Source of the DNA: a virus
DNA length: 21,683 nucleotides
Virus record (IMG/VR): IMGVR_UViG_3300023087_000127
Location: 1 to 21,683 of that record
Reading direction: 5' to 3' (one strand)
This document shows positions 1-6,957 of the stretch, piece by piece; within the stretch, counting starts at the first letter, position 1; each line of letters starts with the position of its first letter. The notes beneath the pieces were generated by a model. It was not told the origin of the DNA, made no database searches, and was given only the letters and a program-made list of their open reading frames with translations. Both the position numbers and the translations under genes were made by a program.

Positions 1-96
1 CCAATCAGTTGGGTCGTTAAAACCTGCACTCATGCCTGTAATGGATTTAGTTAACGAAGTTCTAAACTTCGTAGGATCAAATGCTTTTGATGCCAT
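1..96 (-). CDS. 5' end of a probable RecA-like (UvsX-type) recombinase, cut by the window edge
   Basis: An open frame begins with ATG at 94-96, preceded by a good ribosome site (GGAGAT, about 8 bases upstream), and runs off the window after 32 codons. The visible N-terminus contains GMSAGFNDPTDW. This resembles the region just before the Walker A part of phage RecA/UvsX-type recombinases, where a phrase of the kind FxDPxxWIxTGNY is common. It is my recollection of the family, not an alignment. UvsX next to gp32 would make functional sense because the two cooperate in T4 recombination. The gene is separated from gp32 by a terminator, so it may rely on read-through or on a promoter not seen here. 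Confidence 0.45.
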   Translation of the reverse strand, partial: MASKAFDPTKFRTSLTKSITGMSAGFNDPTDW

Positions 97-111
97 GTTT
101 ATCTCCTATCT

Positions 112-139
112 AAAAAGCAAATGGGGGATTGCTCCCCCA
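112..139 (-). terminator. Intrinsic terminator downstream of gp32
   Basis: The minus strand carries a perfect 7-bp stem, TGGGGGA/TCCCCCA (122-128 with 133-139), around a 4-base loop, followed by TTTGCTTTTT. It lies 8 bases beyond the gp32 stop codon and before the next gene, where a rho-independent terminator is expected. Confidence 0.8.
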
Positions 140-146
140 CTAATTA

Positions 147-1136
147 TTACTGTCCTTGACGTGCTCTAATCATTGCTAGAATGTCTTGAGCGTTGCCACC
201 TTCTGCAGGAGCCGCTTCAGCCGCAGGTGCTGCTACTGGTGCTTCTTCTGCTACTGGAGCTGCTGGTGCAGCCTCAGGTGCTGGTGCCGCTGCTGGTGCA
301 GGAGTACTTGCTGCCGGTGTTGCTACCGGGTCGCCTGTACGCTGTGCCATACCTGCTGGACGGAAGTAGTTACCCCAACGATCCATATCAAATGCTTCAC
401 CGTCTACTGACGCTTCAAACATTTCTTGCATGACCTTAAGTTCTACTTCACCTGGCTTCTTAGGTAGGAAGTCTGCTAGATTAAACAAACCATGTGTGTT
501 AACTGCCTGCATCTCTGCATCGTTTAATGGACGCTCTCTACGTGCCCAATTAGATGTAGAATAATCTGCATATCCGCCTTTTGAAGTTTTGTTAAGACGG
601 AAGTCAACACCAGCAGTATAATCTGTTGGCAACTCTTCCATATCTGGATCCATAAGCGCCTGCTTAATGATTTGGAAGATTTGTGGACCAATGATAAATC
701 TACGGATTGGATTCTCCGGAGTCTCATCGTCACTTAGTGGGTTATCCACAACAAAGCCTTGGAAGATATATGAACGCTTTTTCCAATACTTACGACCCAT
801 ATCTTCTAGACTTGGATCTTTAAACCAACCGCGCACTTCGTTAAGAATGTTACACTGCTCGCCATACATTTCCATACATGGAATCTGTACTTGTACTGGA
901 CGTGAATCAGTTTGACCTTTGACGCCTGCAAATGGTAGTTTAATTACCAAACGCTCTTGCCAAAAGAAAGTGTTGTCTGCATTGCCATCAGGAAGGAAAC
1001 GTAGCGTTGCGCTATCGCCTTCTTTAATATTCCAAAATGGGTAAATGCTGTTATCACCACCGCCTGACTGACGGTTGCCTGAAGCGCCTGCTTCTTGTTC
1101 TTTGAGCTTTGCTCGGATTTCTGCTAATGATGCCAT
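147..1136 (-). CDS. 32: Single-stranded DNA-binding protein, T4 gp32 type
   Basis: The 329-residue product matches the gp32 architecture. It has a basic N-terminal segment (residues 1-20) of the kind used for cooperative self-interaction, then an OB-fold core (about 30-245) with many aromatic and basic residues, including YWKKRSYIFQGFVV around 116-130. The C-terminal tail (about 270-329) is rich in Ala, Pro and Glu and takes the place of the acidic tail that recruits replication partners in T4. T4 gp32 is 301 residues. The T4 zinc site (His64, Cys77, Cys87, Cys90) is not obvious here: only Cys87 and Cys95 are present in that area. The start has a strong ribosome site, TAGGAGG, 7 bases upstream. 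A sigma70-like promoter and a late-type motif lie upstream. In the cell it should coat ssDNA during replication, recombination and repair. Confidence 0.93.
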   Translation of the reverse strand: MASLAEIRAKLKEQEAGASGNRQSGGGDNSIYPFWNIKEGDSATLRFLPDGNADNTFFWQERLVIKLPFAGVKGQTDSRPVQVQIPCMEMYGEQCNILNEVRGWFKDPSLEDMGRKYWKKRSYIFQGFVVDNPLSDDETPENPIRRFIIGPQIFQIIKQALMDPDMEELPTDYTAGVDFRLNKTSKGGYADYSTSNWARRERPLNDAEMQAVNTHGLFNLADFLPKKPGEVELKVMQEMFEASVDGEAFDMDRWGNYFRPAGMAQRTGDPVATPAASTPAPAAAPAPEAAPAAPVAEEAPVAAPAAEAAPAEGGNAQDILAMIRARQGQ

Positions 1137-1140
1137 AGTT

Positions 1141-1191
1141 GTGCCTCCTATAATGTTATGCCTATGTGCTTGTGCCTATTTGTGCAGCACA
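1141..1191 (-). promoter_or_regulatory. Repeat-containing 5' leader of gp32, possible autoregulatory region
   Basis: Read on the minus strand, the leader holds the repeats ATAGGCACAA, ATAGGCATAA and, over the ribosome site, AGGAGGCACAA. An 11-bp dyad TGTGCAGCACA (1181-1191) lies at the predicted transcript start. T4 gp32 represses its own translation by binding cooperatively from a structured leader element. Whether these repeats do that here is inference. Confidence 0.35.
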
Positions 1192-1197
1192 GTGTTA

Positions 1198-1226
1198 ATA
1201 ATACACTCTACTGTACAGCATGTCAA
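1198..1226 (-). promoter_or_regulatory. Sigma70-like promoter driving gp32
   Basis: On the minus strand a perfect -35 box TTGACA (1221-1226) is followed by a 17-bp spacer and a -10 box TATTAT (1198-1203, one mismatch to TATAAT). The spacer contains the palindrome CTGTACAG (1211-1218). Transcription should begin near 1191, giving a leader of about 55 bases before the gp32 ATG. Use by host RNA polymerase early in infection is inferred. Confidence 0.8.
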
Positions 1227-1277
1227 GTCTTTTCTTAAAAAAACTTGCAAAAAATCAATGGACTACATGTCCAAAAG

Positions 1278-1284
1278 TATTTAG
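1278..1284 (-). promoter_or_regulatory. Late-promoter-like motif CTAAATA upstream of gp32
   Basis: The minus strand reads GGCTAAATACT about 9 bases past the stop of the 568-residue gene. It matches the motif found before most structural genes in the window. With the sigma70 promoter downstream it could give gp32 both early and late expression, as T4 gene 32 has. There is no direct evidence of use. Confidence 0.45.
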
Positions 1285-1292
1285 CCAATCTA

Positions 1293-2999
1293 TTATAGAC
1301 CGGCCAATCTCATGATATCGTTTTCTTCTTGTGATGCAACTGTTACTTGCTCACGTTCTTTAAATGTTTTGTATGTTTCTTGAATACGTCCAATAAAGTC
1401 TTTTGCAGGAGTAATATACTTTTCACCGTAGTCTTTTTCTACGCCAGTTAATACTGCTGTTTCGCCTTTTGGAAACTGTCCTGTTTCTCTATCAAACATT
1501 GAAAGGATATATTCTGTTACAGGAATCTGTGCGGGCTCTTCAAATGCCATTTCTGACTCGTCTACTGGTACACAGTTAGGAACTTCTTTTCCGTCCTTTT
1601 TCTTCATACCAATCTGTTTGTAACCTGTCCAACAAGGACCGTCATCTTCTGCTACAGCACTATCTGCAAACTGACCCATTAAAGAATCAATTGCACTTTC
1701 AATCGAATCTTCGTCAACTGTTCCTGAACGTGTTGTCCAACCTGAATTTAGTTCGTCACCAATACGTTGTACTTCTACATCCATGTCGCCTGTTTCTAGT
1801 TCGTTTTTACGAATCTCGTTATACAAACAAACTCTTGCGTCATTTAAACAACCTTGTTCAATACTTCTAATTTTGCCGTCATCATATCCGTTAGATGCAA
1901 GTACTCTTTTTAGTAATTCAGCATCATCTAGTTCTTTTTGATATGCAGCATTGTTTCTATCTTGAATGCCTTTAACTTTATCTTTAATCCAATCAATTGG
2001 ACCTTCTTCTAAATCTTCTGGACCTAATTCTTTTGCTTTTGATGCTTCACTTACTAGTTTGTAAATGTAAGGAAATACGTCTTTAAGTTCTTCATTAAAC
2101 TGACGAATAGTAAGTTGATCAATCCAGTTCTCAGCAACGTCTTCTGGAACTTCTTCAATAACAGGGGCTTCGAAGCTCTCGACAGTTTGTTTGTAATATG
2201 ATTCTCTTTGCAATGATTCTAATGTCTTTTTAACTGTAGCAATACGCTCTTTAACTACATCCATATATTCGCTTAGGCTTTCTGCCATTACTGCTGAACG
2301 ACCCATGTAGTTTTTAAACTTACGTAGTTTTGACATTTCTTCAGACATGCTAACAATATGCTTGCCAAAGTCATCAAATGGTTTGCCGCCTTCGCTTACA
2401 TGACGTGCCATTGCTCTAGCACCAGTTAGATGTTTGTATGGATATTTGAATCTTTCACCTTCTGAACTTTCAACATAGATAGCACCAATTTTTTGTGTGC
2501 GTCCTGTTGCTAATTCTTGATTAACACTTTCAGTGTGTCTAATGTTAAGTCTAGCAGTACCAATGTCTTGATAACTTACTCTGCTAGTGCCGTATAATTT
2601 TGATTCACTCATCATTGCATCTCCGCCCTGTTGTTGCGCTAGGAATTTATAATCTCTCTTATTTAAATTTGACTTTGTAATATCTCTAGTGTCGAACGAA
2701 AGCAATCTTTTTTTAGCAAACGTTCTTAGTTCTCTTAAAAAGTCAAACCATCTTGATTTTGTTGTACTGTCTTGATCTTCAACAAAGTTATTATGATACA
2801 TTACAGCAAGAGCATTTTCGTCAATACTAATACTTACTTTACCTAAGTTTTTATCACCTTCTTTAAAATCAAAATCAAAGAAGCGAGCTGCTAACGGGTC
2901 GTTAATAACTTTACCTTCACCGTCGCCAATAGTAACGCTAGGAAAGCGTCCACGAATTTTATTAAATAGATCTTCTGCTATGTTGTCAAGACTTTTCAT
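1293..2999 (-). CDS. Conserved T4-like phage protein of unknown function with a CWxGYK...PNCVP motif
   Basis: The chosen start is the ATG at 2997-2999 (568 residues). It lies 5 bases after a GATAAATA late motif; the frame continues upstream to a TTG inside that motif, which is less likely. I do not know its function. Visible parts are an N-terminal segment (1-110) with KIRGRFP and RFFDFDF, and a central mixed region with probable helices and coiled coil (about 220-275). An acidic, Cys-containing region follows (360-450), then a compact motif at 455-478 (CWTGYKQIGMKKK...VPNCVP, with Cys456 and Cys476). From memory, this last motif recurs in several head- or prohead-associated proteins of marine T4-like phages. 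Lying directly downstream of gp17 under its own late promoter, it is probably a virion or capsid-assembly protein. That role is inference. Confidence 0.8.
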   Translation of the reverse strand: MKSLDNIAEDLFNKIRGRFPSVTIGDGEGKVINDPLAARFFDFDFKEGDKNLGKVSISIDENALAVMYHNNFVEDQDSTTKSRWFDFLRELRTFAKKRLLSFDTRDITKSNLNKRDYKFLAQQQGGDAMMSESKLYGTSRVSYQDIGTARLNIRHTESVNQELATGRTQKIGAIYVESSEGERFKYPYKHLTGARAMARHVSEGGKPFDDFGKHIVSMSEEMSKLRKFKNYMGRSAVMAESLSEYMDVVKERIATVKKTLESLQRESYYKQTVESFEAPVIEEVPEDVAENWIDQLTIRQFNEELKDVFPYIYKLVSEASKAKELGPEDLEEGPIDWIKDKVKGIQDRNNAAYQKELDDAELLKRVLASNGYDDGKIRSIEQGCLNDARVCLYNEIRKNELETGDMDVEVQRIGDELNSGWTTRSGTVDEDSIESAIDSLMGQFADSAVAEDDGPCWTGYKQIGMKKKDGKEVPNCVPVDESEMAFEEPAQIPVTEYILSMFDRETGQFPKGETAVLTGVEKDYGEKYITPAKDFIGRIQETYKTFKEREQVTVASQEENDIMRLAGL

Positions 3000-3004
3000 A
3001 CTAG

Positions 3005-3012
3005 TATTTATC
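3005..3012 (-). promoter_or_regulatory. Late promoter motif GATAAATA overlapping the gp17 stop codon
   Basis: The minus strand reads TGATAAATACTAGTATG. The first TGA is the gp17 stop (3011-3013), GATAAATA is the late motif, and the ATG of the next gene follows 5 bases after it. By analogy with T4, where TATAAATA is centred near -10, the transcript would begin at or next to the A of the ATG. Confidence 0.7.
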
Positions 3013-4591
3013 AATAGTTGCTGCTAATGAAGATCGGCATTGGTGGTTCATAGTCTTCATCTTGTTCTGCTTGATTAAACGTATTATACACTCTAGGATC
3101 CCAATCTTTTAGTACTTCCATCATTCTTATTGCAAGAATGCTGGCCATAATTAAATCATCTGTTGCTCCACTTTTTGCTTGATACGAGCTACCTGTTGCT
3201 ACAAATGTTTTTAGTTCGCTTACTAAGGGTTTACTCTTAATAGTCATTTTGTCGTTTTCAATCATAGTTTTTAAACGACTACAGGCTGTAATTTTAGTGC
3301 TATGTGTAGTATTAAATCCTTTACGGAATTTTCTTACGTGTCCTTTTCTAATAGGTTCAGACACAAAAAGTCCAGGAATATTTTCTTCCCCAAAATCGTT
3401 TATAACGATTAGGCATGCTTCTCCAATGCCGTTGTTCTCTACACTCCAATACACATTATTTGGTGACTTAGTTTGATCTGCTATGTATTTGCATATATCA
3501 GATAAAATTCTCACCTGTCCCGGTATGCCTGTTTGATTGTGTTGCCATTCTGCTACCTGTTCGTATGTAGGTAATTCGTAAACCTGAATAGCAGCATAGT
3601 CACCACCTGTACCCATACTAGGGTCAAGTGCTACAGCATATGTATACTGACTGGTTGGCTTTTTATACCAACGTGTTTGTCCCATATTAAGTAACGGAGT
3701 AACACCTTCCATGCCAGCAAGTTTAATTGAGTTAATTAGTGTTTCATCAAATACTAAGAACTCACAGCCGTATTCACGACGGAACTTTTCTTCGCCAATA
3801 CGCCCAATCTCTGCTTCTTTCCACTCTTCATCGCGATCTGGATGTTCTTGCCATTCTGCTCTAAATGCATGGAAACCGTTTATACCTACTTCTTGTTCGT
3901 TGCCGTGTTCGTCAAACTTTTGCTCTGCTTGTTTCCAAATAGTAGCAAATGTGTCTTCGTCTGAGTTTGGTGTTGATGTAATAATAGCACGACCACCTGT
4001 TGCTAGTGTAGGTGAAATAGAAGTCCAAAATTCTTCTGCAATGTTGGGCATAACAAACGCAAACTCGTCACAGTATAGTAGTGAGATAGACATACCACGT
4101 CCTGTGTTGCCTGTTGTTGTTTGACTTACAATCCTTGAACCATTCTCAAACTCTATGCTACCTTTGTTATAACTAGTAACACCTGCTCTAATATGATCTG
4201 GACAAGTTTCATAAACATAGCGTATACGTGCCATAATTTCCTGCGCACCTGTGTATTTGTGTGCTGCAATTAGAATAGTTTGATCTGGATTAAACATTGC
4301 ATACCAAGCAAGATAGATAGCAGCACAGGTAGTTTTACCTGTTTGTCTAGGCATCATATTAATATTAAATCTATAACTATGATAACTGTGCAACAAACGA
4401 AGTTGATATTCATAAGGATCAAACATAAGTTTGCCTTGCACAGGGTGCTGTATGTAAGCAAAATGCCTTGCAAAATGCAAGTACCCCTCATTAGGATCCA
4501 TACATGATAACAAGTCTTCAACTTGTTCATTTGTAAATGTTTCTTTTTGATTTGCTTTTTTTGTTAATACACCGTCTAAACTTTTACTCAT
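3011..4591 (-). CDS. 17: Terminase large subunit, T4 gp17 type (packaging ATPase and nuclease)
   Basis: The 526-residue product has the full set of large-terminase motifs. In the ATPase domain, Walker A is PRQTGKTT (81-88), Walker B is LLYCDEF (171-177, Asp175 then catalytic Glu176) and the coupling motif is TSTPN (205-209). In the RNase H-like nuclease domain the acidic residues lie in ALDPS (Asp323), VENNG (Glu385) and the later TDDLIMA segment. It pumps DNA into proheads and cuts the concatemer, with the small subunit encoded upstream. T4 gp17 is 610 residues, so this is a shorter member. The start is the ATG at 4589-4591. A TTG five codons upstream lies in the T-tract of a terminator and is rejected. 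No Shine-Dalgarno is visible, and a TAAATA motif lies 4 bases before the ATG. Confidence 0.96.
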   Translation of the reverse strand: MSKSLDGVLTKKANQKETFTNEQVEDLLSCMDPNEGYLHFARHFAYIQHPVQGKLMFDPYEYQLRLLHSYHSYRFNINMMPRQTGKTTCAAIYLAWYAMFNPDQTILIAAHKYTGAQEIMARIRYVYETCPDHIRAGVTSYNKGSIEFENGSRIVSQTTTGNTGRGMSISLLYCDEFAFVMPNIAEEFWTSISPTLATGGRAIITSTPNSDEDTFATIWKQAEQKFDEHGNEQEVGINGFHAFRAEWQEHPDRDEEWKEAEIGRIGEEKFRREYGCEFLVFDETLINSIKLAGMEGVTPLLNMGQTRWYKKPTSQYTYAVALDPSMGTGGDYAAIQVYELPTYEQVAEWQHNQTGIPGQVRILSDICKYIADQTKSPNNVYWSVENNGIGEACLIVINDFGEENIPGLFVSEPIRKGHVRKFRKGFNTTHSTKITACSRLKTMIENDKMTIKSKPLVSELKTFVATGSSYQAKSGATDDLIMASILAIRMMEVLKDWDPRVYNTFNQAEQDEDYEPPMPIFISSNY

Positions 4592-4595
4592 ACAG

Positions 4596-4604
4596 TATTT
4601 AACC
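4596..4604 (-). promoter_or_regulatory. Late promoter motif GGTTAAATA before gp17
   Basis: The minus strand reads GGTTAAATACTGTATG, with TAAATA at 4596-4601 and the gp17 ATG 4 bases later. It follows a strong terminator directly, so gp17 seems to be a separately promoted unit. The predicted mRNA start is within a base or two of the ATG. Confidence 0.65.
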
Positions 4605-4630
4605 AAAAAAATAGCGCCCTAAGGCGCTAT
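4605..4630 (-). terminator. Intrinsic terminator between the PG-binding protein gene and gp17
   Basis: A perfect 8-bp stem ATAGCGCC/GGCGCTAT (4611-4618 with 4623-4630) around a 4-base loop is followed on the minus strand by seven T residues. It is a textbook rho-independent terminator, 19 bases after the stop of the upstream gene. Confidence 0.92.
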
Positions 4631-4649
4631 TGAGTTCTGGGGGGATGTA

Positions 4650-5879
4650 TTACTTTCTTGCTGCTAGTGCTGCACGAAGTTGAGATTTAATTTGTTCTTC
4701 TAAATCTTCATCTTCTGTATTCATTGGATTGTCGCCGCCTGCTGTTGCTGGATAAGATCCTTTTTCTTTATGTAGATCGTTACCCGATGGCATACTTGCA
4801 CTTACATCGTTTGCATATTCTTCATCAGGCTCTGTACTAGCATCTTGGAAATTGCCATCATAATCTTCTTCTTCCATTGCTTCGCCTGGTGCCATCATAC
4901 GAATCATGTCGCCCATTTCTGGCTCTTTTGGTTTTGCACCACAGCCGCCCATTGGTTGGCTTGGACCGTGAATTTTACCGCAAATTGGGCAAGGTTTTGG
5001 ACCTGGATTAATATCATCTGGGCCAACTACTTTGGCACCATCTGCACCTGCTAGTTGCATCATACGTAGTATTTCTGCTACTTCGCTTGCATCTGCACCG
5101 TTAATGTTGATACTTGCTTCGTCTAATTGTTTTTTGTCTGTCATAACTGACTCCTTTGGTAACACAGGTTTCATATTAACTTCATTTGGCGAAGCCCACT
5201 CTATATTTGCAGTTATTCTTTTACTAAAAGTACCATCATCATTTCTCTTTAATCGTGTAATTGAATAGTTTTTTTGGCCTGCCACACCGTTCATTTCCGG
5301 CTGTACCGAAGTAACTGCAAAGTCGTTGCCTTTTTGAATTAACACCTTATTTTGGTCATAACTAAATCCAGGAGGTTGAGGGTTAACTGCTGTCCATTTT
5401 GAACTTGTTTGAGCCATACCAGCAGATCTTGTCTTTGCTTGGCTTTGGTCTACATTTACCTTGCTTGGATCTTTATCTGGATTGTTTGCATATTTTTCAA
5501 TCATGCCTCTAGTTTCTGGACCAACAATACCATCTACTTTTGCACCTGAATTCTTTTGGAATGTACGCACTGCTTTTTCTGTAGCAGGACCAAAAATACC
5601 ATCAACTTCTGAACCTGTCATACCTAGATTTCTTTGTAGTTGTTTAACACCTTCGCCTCTGCTGCCACGTTTCATAATTTGATTATAGTCTGCGCCTTGT
5701 GGAGCAGGTCTTGCTGCTGCTTGCTGTTTATCTGGATCTTTCCAAGCGCCTGTTTGTGCATCATTAACAGCCTGTGCTGCTGCCTTTTTTGCTTTTTCTT
5801 TTTCTAGTCCCATACCGACTAGTGCGCCCATTAATGCAATTGCTAATGGATTTTCTGTTAATACTTCTTTACGTTTCAT
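4650..5879 (-). CDS. Probable virion/prohead protein with peptidoglycan-binding-type domain and Cys cluster
   Basis: The 409-residue product begins with a hydrophobic, Ala/Gly-rich segment (11-40). A clear PG_binding_1-type repeat domain follows at about 71-131, with the paired signatures VDGIFGPATEKAV and VDGIVGPETRGMI. Next come a beta-rich middle (160-240) and a helical segment (264-280). A Cys-rich patch CPIC-x3-H...C (Cys297, Cys300, His304, Cys313) could hold a metal. The tail (330-409) is acidic and contains PDEEY and GGDNPM. I recall similar acidic tails in head-associated proteins of marine T4-like phages. The start overlaps the upstream stop (ATGA), so translation is probably coupled. 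A strong internal ribosome site before Met246 suggests a second in-frame product. Exact function is unknown. Confidence 0.78.
   Translation of the reverse strand: MKRKEVLTENPLAIALMGALVGMGLEKEKAKKAAAQAVNDAQTGAWKDPDKQQAAARPAPQGADYNQIMKRGSRGEGVKQLQRNLGMTGSEVDGIFGPATEKAVRTFQKNSGAKVDGIVGPETRGMIEKYANNPDKDPSKVNVDQSQAKTRSAGMAQTSSKWTAVNPQPPGFSYDQNKVLIQKGNDFAVTSVQPEMNGVAGQKNYSITRLKRNDDGTFSKRITANIEWASPNEVNMKPVLPKESVMTDKKQLDEASININGADASEVAEILRMMQLAGADGAKVVGPDDINPGPKPCPICGKIHGPSQPMGGCGAKPKEPEMGDMIRMMAPGEAMEEEDYDGNFQDASTEPDEEYANDVSASMPSGNDLHKEKGSYPATAGGDNPMNTEDEDLEEQIKSQLRAALAARK
5142..5157 (-). promoter_or_regulatory. Internal ribosome site and ATG (Met246) inside the PG-binding protein gene
   Basis: The minus strand reads AAAGGAGTCAGTTATGACAG: a strong Shine-Dalgarno (GGAG at 5151-5154) 6 bases before an in-frame ATG (5142-5144). 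Initiation here would give a 164-residue C-terminal product carrying the helical segment, Cys patch and acidic tail but not the PG-binding domain. Confidence 0.5.
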
Positions 5880-6430
5880 GATAACACCGCCTTACTGTTT
5901 TCAGCATCGCTAATATCTTTGCTATCACCTGCAGGTGCTTCACCAACGTAATCGTTGTCTCTTTCTTTACGTGCTGTTTCTAATTCTTTCAACAAGTTCA
6001 TTACACGATCTGGGCCTGCGTCTGCTTGTGCGCTTTCGCCTCCCAAGTCTTCCTGAGTCAATTTTGCTGTGTATTCGTCTTTTGCATCTTCTTGCTGATA
6101 TAGTTCTTGTGGTTCGTTTGGATTACGTACAATGATGTGACTTTGAGGAACACTGCATACACCGCCTAAGTATTCTTGTAATACTTGTACAGTTGTTGGG
6201 TATGTAAGTTCAACTTCATAATAATGAACTTCTGTATTTTCTAACTGTGGAAAATCTAATGGACGTTCTTGAATTGGAGTTTTCTTACCTGCTGACATTT
6301 TTGTGATGCCAAACTTTTGTAATCCTGTTTCAATCATGTCCTCGCATCCATCAGGTCTATCACCTGCGATGCCAATTTTAAATTCATATGTTTTCTTTGA
6401 TTCTGTTAAATAATCAGCAAAATTTTTCAT
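5876..6430 (-). CDS. Conserved phage protein of unknown function, possibly prohead-associated
   Basis: The 184-residue product starts MKNFADYLTESKK. From memory, this short Met-Lys-x-Phe-x-x-Tyr/Phe-Leu-Thr-Glu pattern is seen at the N-termini of several T4-like head-assembly proteins. Residues 15-105 look like a compact alpha/beta domain. The rest (about 110-184) is acidic, polar and probably disordered or helical (NLLKELETARKERD). It follows the probable small terminase gene under its own late motif (6454-6461), has a moderate ribosome site (AGGA) upstream, and overlaps the next gene by ATGA. I cannot assign a biochemical activity. Confidence 0.75.
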   Translation of the reverse strand: MKNFADYLTESKKTYEFKIGIAGDRPDGCEDMIETGLQKFGITKMSAGKKTPIQERPLDFPQLENTEVHYYEVELTYPTTVQVLQEYLGGVCSVPQSHIIVRNPNEPQELYQQEDAKDEYTAKLTQEDLGGESAQADAGPDRVMNLLKELETARKERDNDYVGEAPAGDSKDISDAENSKAVLS

Positions 6431-6452
6431 CGACGTATCCTAAACTATAATA

Positions 6453-6935
6453 CTATTTATCTTTATCCAAACCTTTTAGGCGCTCAAGTAGACTGTTTCT
6501 ATCAGTAACAACATAGCCTTCACCGCTTACAATATCGCCATCTGTAGGTCCGCTGTCTCTATCCATTTTTTCTTTTTTAAGTTGTAGTTCAACCATTTTA
6601 AGTTTTTTATCTAGTTTTGCAACTTTGGCATCTAATGATGTTTTTAACATTGTACCTGCAACTTCAAATACTCTACCACTGTAACGACTTTCTACGTTCA
6701 TGCCTAGGTCCATTAAGTCATCATATGCAGTCATTGCTTTGTCAGCAACTTCATTTAGTTCAGTATCTGCCATATTGCCTAAACCTTTTACAGCAGGCAA
6801 TGCACTAGCTATTTTGTCAAACTCTGCAATATCACGAAATGTATCTTCATGCTCAACAACAGGTTTACGATCTTCTTCTTCCTTGAGATCTTCGTTGTCT
6901 GGTAAGTTTAACATTTCTTCAAGTTTTTTAGTCAT
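6453..6935 (-). CDS. 16: Probable terminase small subunit, T4 gp16 type
   Basis: The 160-residue product is close to the T4 gp16 length (164). It has an acidic, flexible N-terminus and then a helical centre (about 60-125). The centre holds the pattern AYDDLMDLG...RVFEVAGTMLKTSLDAKVAKLDKKLKM (split here across residues ~70-113), like the helical core and coiled coil of small terminases, which assemble into rings. The C-terminus holds a short V-V-T-D-R-N-S-LL motif. It is encoded in the packaging cluster with gp17. Small terminases recognise packaging DNA and stimulate gp17. A late motif precedes it, but no clear Shine-Dalgarno is visible before the ATG at 6933-6935. The call rests on size, helical pattern and context rather than a catalytic motif. 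Confidence 0.68.
   Translation of the reverse strand: MTKKLEEMLNLPDNEDLKEEEDRKPVVEHEDTFRDIAEFDKIASALPAVKGLGNMADTELNEVADKAMTAYDDLMDLGMNVESRYSGRVFEVAGTMLKTSLDAKVAKLDKKLKMVELQLKKEKMDRDSGPTDGDIVSGEGYVVTDRNSLLERLKGLDKDK
6454..6461 (-). promoter_or_regulatory. Late promoter motif GATAAATA overlapping the gp16 stop
   Basis: The minus strand reads GATAAATAG, where TAG (6453-6455) is the stop codon of the upstream gene. The ATG of the 184-residue gene lies 23 bases after the motif. This spacing gives room for a short leader with a ribosome site. Confidence 0.6.
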
Positions 6936-6957
6936 ACTATAAATCCATTATATACTA

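Noticed and set aside
173-433. Plus-strand frame of 86 codons opposite the gp32 tail
   Set aside because: It is the shadow of the Ala/Pro/Glu-rich repeat coding in gp32; Leu/Val-rich low-complexity sequence, no ribosome site, no recognisable motif.
1211-1218. CTGTACAG as a LexA-type operator in the gp32 promoter
   Set aside because: It is a short palindrome without the spacing of known LexA boxes; position in the spacer is noted but function cannot be claimed.
3000-3014. TTG start extending the 568-residue gene by five codons
   Set aside because: The extension is the late promoter GATAAATACTAGT itself and overlaps the gp17 stop.
3711-4124. Plus-strand 137-codon frame inside gp17
   Set aside because: Antisense to the well-supported terminase gene; Ser-rich composition typical of a shadow frame and no start signals.
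4592-4606. TTG start extending gp17 by five codons
   Set aside because: The TTG lies within the T-tract of the terminator and the extension runs through the late promoter motif; the ATG at 4591 fits the pattern of other genes.
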